Assembly: GCA_944322775.1 (NCBI GenBank)
Contig: CALUQA010000023.1
Coordinates: forward strand, 1-14,875
Direction: 5' to 3'
DNA from: an uncultured Elusimicrobiales bacterium
GTDB taxonomy: Bacteria; Elusimicrobiota; Elusimicrobia; Elusimicrobiales; Elusimicrobiaceae
Length of the DNA: 14,875 nt
The position numbers and the translations under genes were made by a program. Shown in pieces: positions 13,810 through 14,875 of this stretch. The notes under the pieces are model-generated. The model was given only the letters and a program-made list of their open reading frames with translations, was not told where the DNA came from and searched no databases. Every line of letters begins with the position of its first letter. The stretch's first letter is position 1.

Positions 13810-14736
13810 ATGACATGCCAAACATGCAACAAACGTGAACAACAGGCCCGCACCGTCACTTTGCAGGGGCTTATTATTAACCTGCTTTTGACGGCCGTTA
13901 AATTTGTGGCGGGTATTTTTGGCCGCAGTGCGGCTATGGTAGCCGATGCGGTGCATTCTCTTTCCGACACGGCCACAGACATTGTGGTCTTGGTCAGCAT
14001 TCGTTTTTCTTCCAAACCGGCCGATGAGGACCATGCTTACGGCCATGGCCGTTTTGAAACGCTGGCCACAGCCGTTATCGCCCTGGCTCTGGCTGCCGTG
14101 GGTGTAAAAATTTTAATTGGCGGCATTAATACTATTGCTTCCGTGGCCCATGGTCATGTTCTGCCGGCGCCGGGCTTTATTGCCTTGGCCGCGGCTTTGC
14201 TTTCCATTATTGTAAAGGAATGGCTTTACCGCTATACGGTGCGCGCCGCCAAAAAGATAGACAGCCAAGCCCTGCTGGCCAATGCCTGGCACCACCGCTC
14301 GGACGCTTTATCCTCTATTGGCACGCTGGCCGGTATTTCCGGCGCTTATTTTTTGGGCCCCAAGTGGACCGTGCTGGACCCGCTGGCCGCCGTTATCGTC
14401 AGCTTTTTTATTTTTGAAGCTTCTTGGCAAATTTTAAAAGGCGTCTGGCAGGAACTTTCCGACGGCTCTTTGGGCCAACAAGCCGAAGAAGAAATTACAA
14501 CGCTGTGTGCTCAAATCCCGCATGTGGTGCACCCGCACGACATCAAAACGCGCCGCATCGGCCCCAATGCCGCCATTGAGCTGCATATATATGTGGCCGA
14601 CGAAATGCCCTTTGTGCAAGTGCACGCCATTACAGAACAGGTGGAAGAAGCCCTGCGCAAACGCTTTGGCGCGGGCACTTTTGTTACCGTGCACCCGGAG
14701 CCGCTTTCCCTGCAGCACCCCAAACAAGTTAAATAA
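13810..14736 (+). CDS. Cation diffusion facilitator, probable zinc efflux transporter
   Basis: CDF proteins export divalent metals by proton antiport across the inner membrane. The 308-residue product has six membrane helices followed by a cytoplasmic domain from ~residue 215. The transport site reads H49-x-x-x-D53 in helix 2 (DAVHSLSDT) and H161-x-x-x-D165 in helix 5 (WHHRSDALSS). This HD/HD set is typical of zinc-selective members; YiiP-type proteins have Asp in place of the first His. The C-terminal domain keeps HPHDIKTRRIG, ELHIYV, QVHAI and TVHPEP, the usual metal-binding and dimer elements. The N-terminus carries an extra CQTC (C3, C6) that could bind metal. The ATG at 13810 has no Shine-Dalgarno. 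The gene diverges from the giant-protein gene across a 162-base region containing an inverted repeat. Zinc is inferred; cobalt or cadmium cannot be excluded. Confidence 0.92.
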   Translation: MTCQTCNKREQQARTVTLQGLIINLLLTAVKFVAGIFGRSAAMVADAVHSLSDTATDIVVLVSIRFSSKPADEDHAYGHGRFETLATAVIALALAAVGVKILIGGINTIASVAHGHVLPAPGFIALAAALLSIIVKEWLYRYTVRAAKKIDSQALLANAWHHRSDALSSIGTLAGISGAYFLGPKWTVLDPLAAVIVSFFIFEASWQILKGVWQELSDGSLGQQAEEEITTLCAQIPHVVHPHDIKTRRIGPNAAIELHIYVADEMPFVQVHAITEQVEEALRKRFGAGTFVTVHPEPLSLQHPKQVK

Positions 14737-14743
14737 GGGAAAA

Positions 14744-14752
14744 TGCTAGAAT
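14744..14752 (+). promoter_or_regulatory. Extended -10 promoter of the tRNA-Arg gene
   Basis: TG-C-TAGAAT (hexamer 14747-14752) starts 7 bases after the CDF stop codon and ends 12 bases before the tRNA 5' end. No convincing -35 is present. Confidence 0.45.
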
Positions 14753-14764
14753 AATTTGCGTTGC

Positions 14765-14837
14765 GCCCCGTTAGCTCAACTGGATAGAGTACCGGTCTTC
14801 GGAACCGGTGGTTCGGGTTCGAATCCCGCACGGGGCA
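14765..14837 (+). tRNA. tRNA-Arg, anticodon TCG
   Basis: Full cloverleaf: acceptor GCCCCGT with ACGGGGC, discriminator A; D stem GCTC/GAGT with AACTGGATA loop; anticodon stem CCGGT/ACCGG with loop CTTCGGA, anticodon TCG (U34), reading CGN arginine codons, chiefly CGA and CGG; T arm CGGG-TTCGAAT-CCCG. The outermost T-stem position is a U-C mismatch (U49, C65) if a four-base variable loop is used. CCA is not encoded; ACTT follows, so a nucleotidyltransferase must add it. Confidence 0.95.
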
Positions 14838-14856
14838 CTTTATAATAGGAGAATAT

Positions 14857-14875
14857 ATGGAAATTTTGTTTCCCA
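14857..14875 (+). CDS. Start of an unidentified gene, cut by the window end
   Basis: ATG at 14857 encodes MEILFP before the window ends. AGGAG at 14847-14851 stands six... five bases upstream at good spacing, so a real start is likely. Six residues are too few to name the product. It follows the tRNA-Arg by 19 bases and may be co-transcribed with it. Confidence 0.6.

Overview
The window looks like a chromosomal segment of a gut-type Elusimicrobiota bacterium (Elusimicrobium-like). This is inferred from protein character, not from a database search. The main clue is the pair of PilE-like prepilins with an MNKKG/FTLVELLVVVLIIGILAAMALP N-terminus and a GLDVSP motif. Further clues are a CpXC protein next to a tRNA nucleotidyltransferase-family gene and a very large secreted/membrane protein of unknown function. 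Base composition is moderate and coding density is high; no gene-free stretch exceeds 300 bases. I see no transposase, integrase, CRISPR array or phage gene.

Layout. (1) 41-1795, + strand: a housekeeping run of rnhB (5' end broken), a YraN/UPF0102 protein and a family-II purine nucleoside phosphorylase, closed by a strong terminator. (2) 1837-4310, + strand: a polysaccharide flippase (Wzx/MATE-like), a small cysteine-rich C_GCAxxG_C_C-family protein and a DJ-1/PfpI protein, probably co-transcribed. (3) 4378-6365, - strand: three type IV prepilin genes in tandem, each followed by its own terminator. Two have matching TTGACG-N17-TAMATT promoters and a small hairpin beside the Shine-Dalgarno. 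The third is a divergent pilin with two fewer cysteines and almost no room for a conventional leader. (4) 6504-8239, - strand: a CpXC-domain protein translationally coupled (ATGA) to a class II nucleotidyltransferase (CCA/poly(A) family). (5) 8344-13647, - strand: one gene of 1767 codons. Its product has a Sec signal peptide, a coiled coil, an alpha-helical region with two possible disulfides, a beta-rich region that looks internally duplicated, and a C-terminal block of about 12 membrane helices resembling a major facilitator domain. (6) 13810 to the end, + strand: a CDF cation efflux protein with a zinc-type HxxxD/HxxxD site, a tRNA-Arg (UCG anticodon), and the first codons of another gene.

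The most interesting material is the giant fusion protein (not an architecture I can name), the pilin cluster with its gene-by-gene terminator and promoter layout, and regulatory DNA. A perfect 10-bp inverted repeat lies between the divergent giant-protein and CDF promoters. A 12-base sequence next to it recurs just upstream of one pilin promoter. Several genes with no Shine-Dalgarno have an extended -10 motif only 7-12 bases before the ATG, suggesting leaderless or near-leaderless messages.
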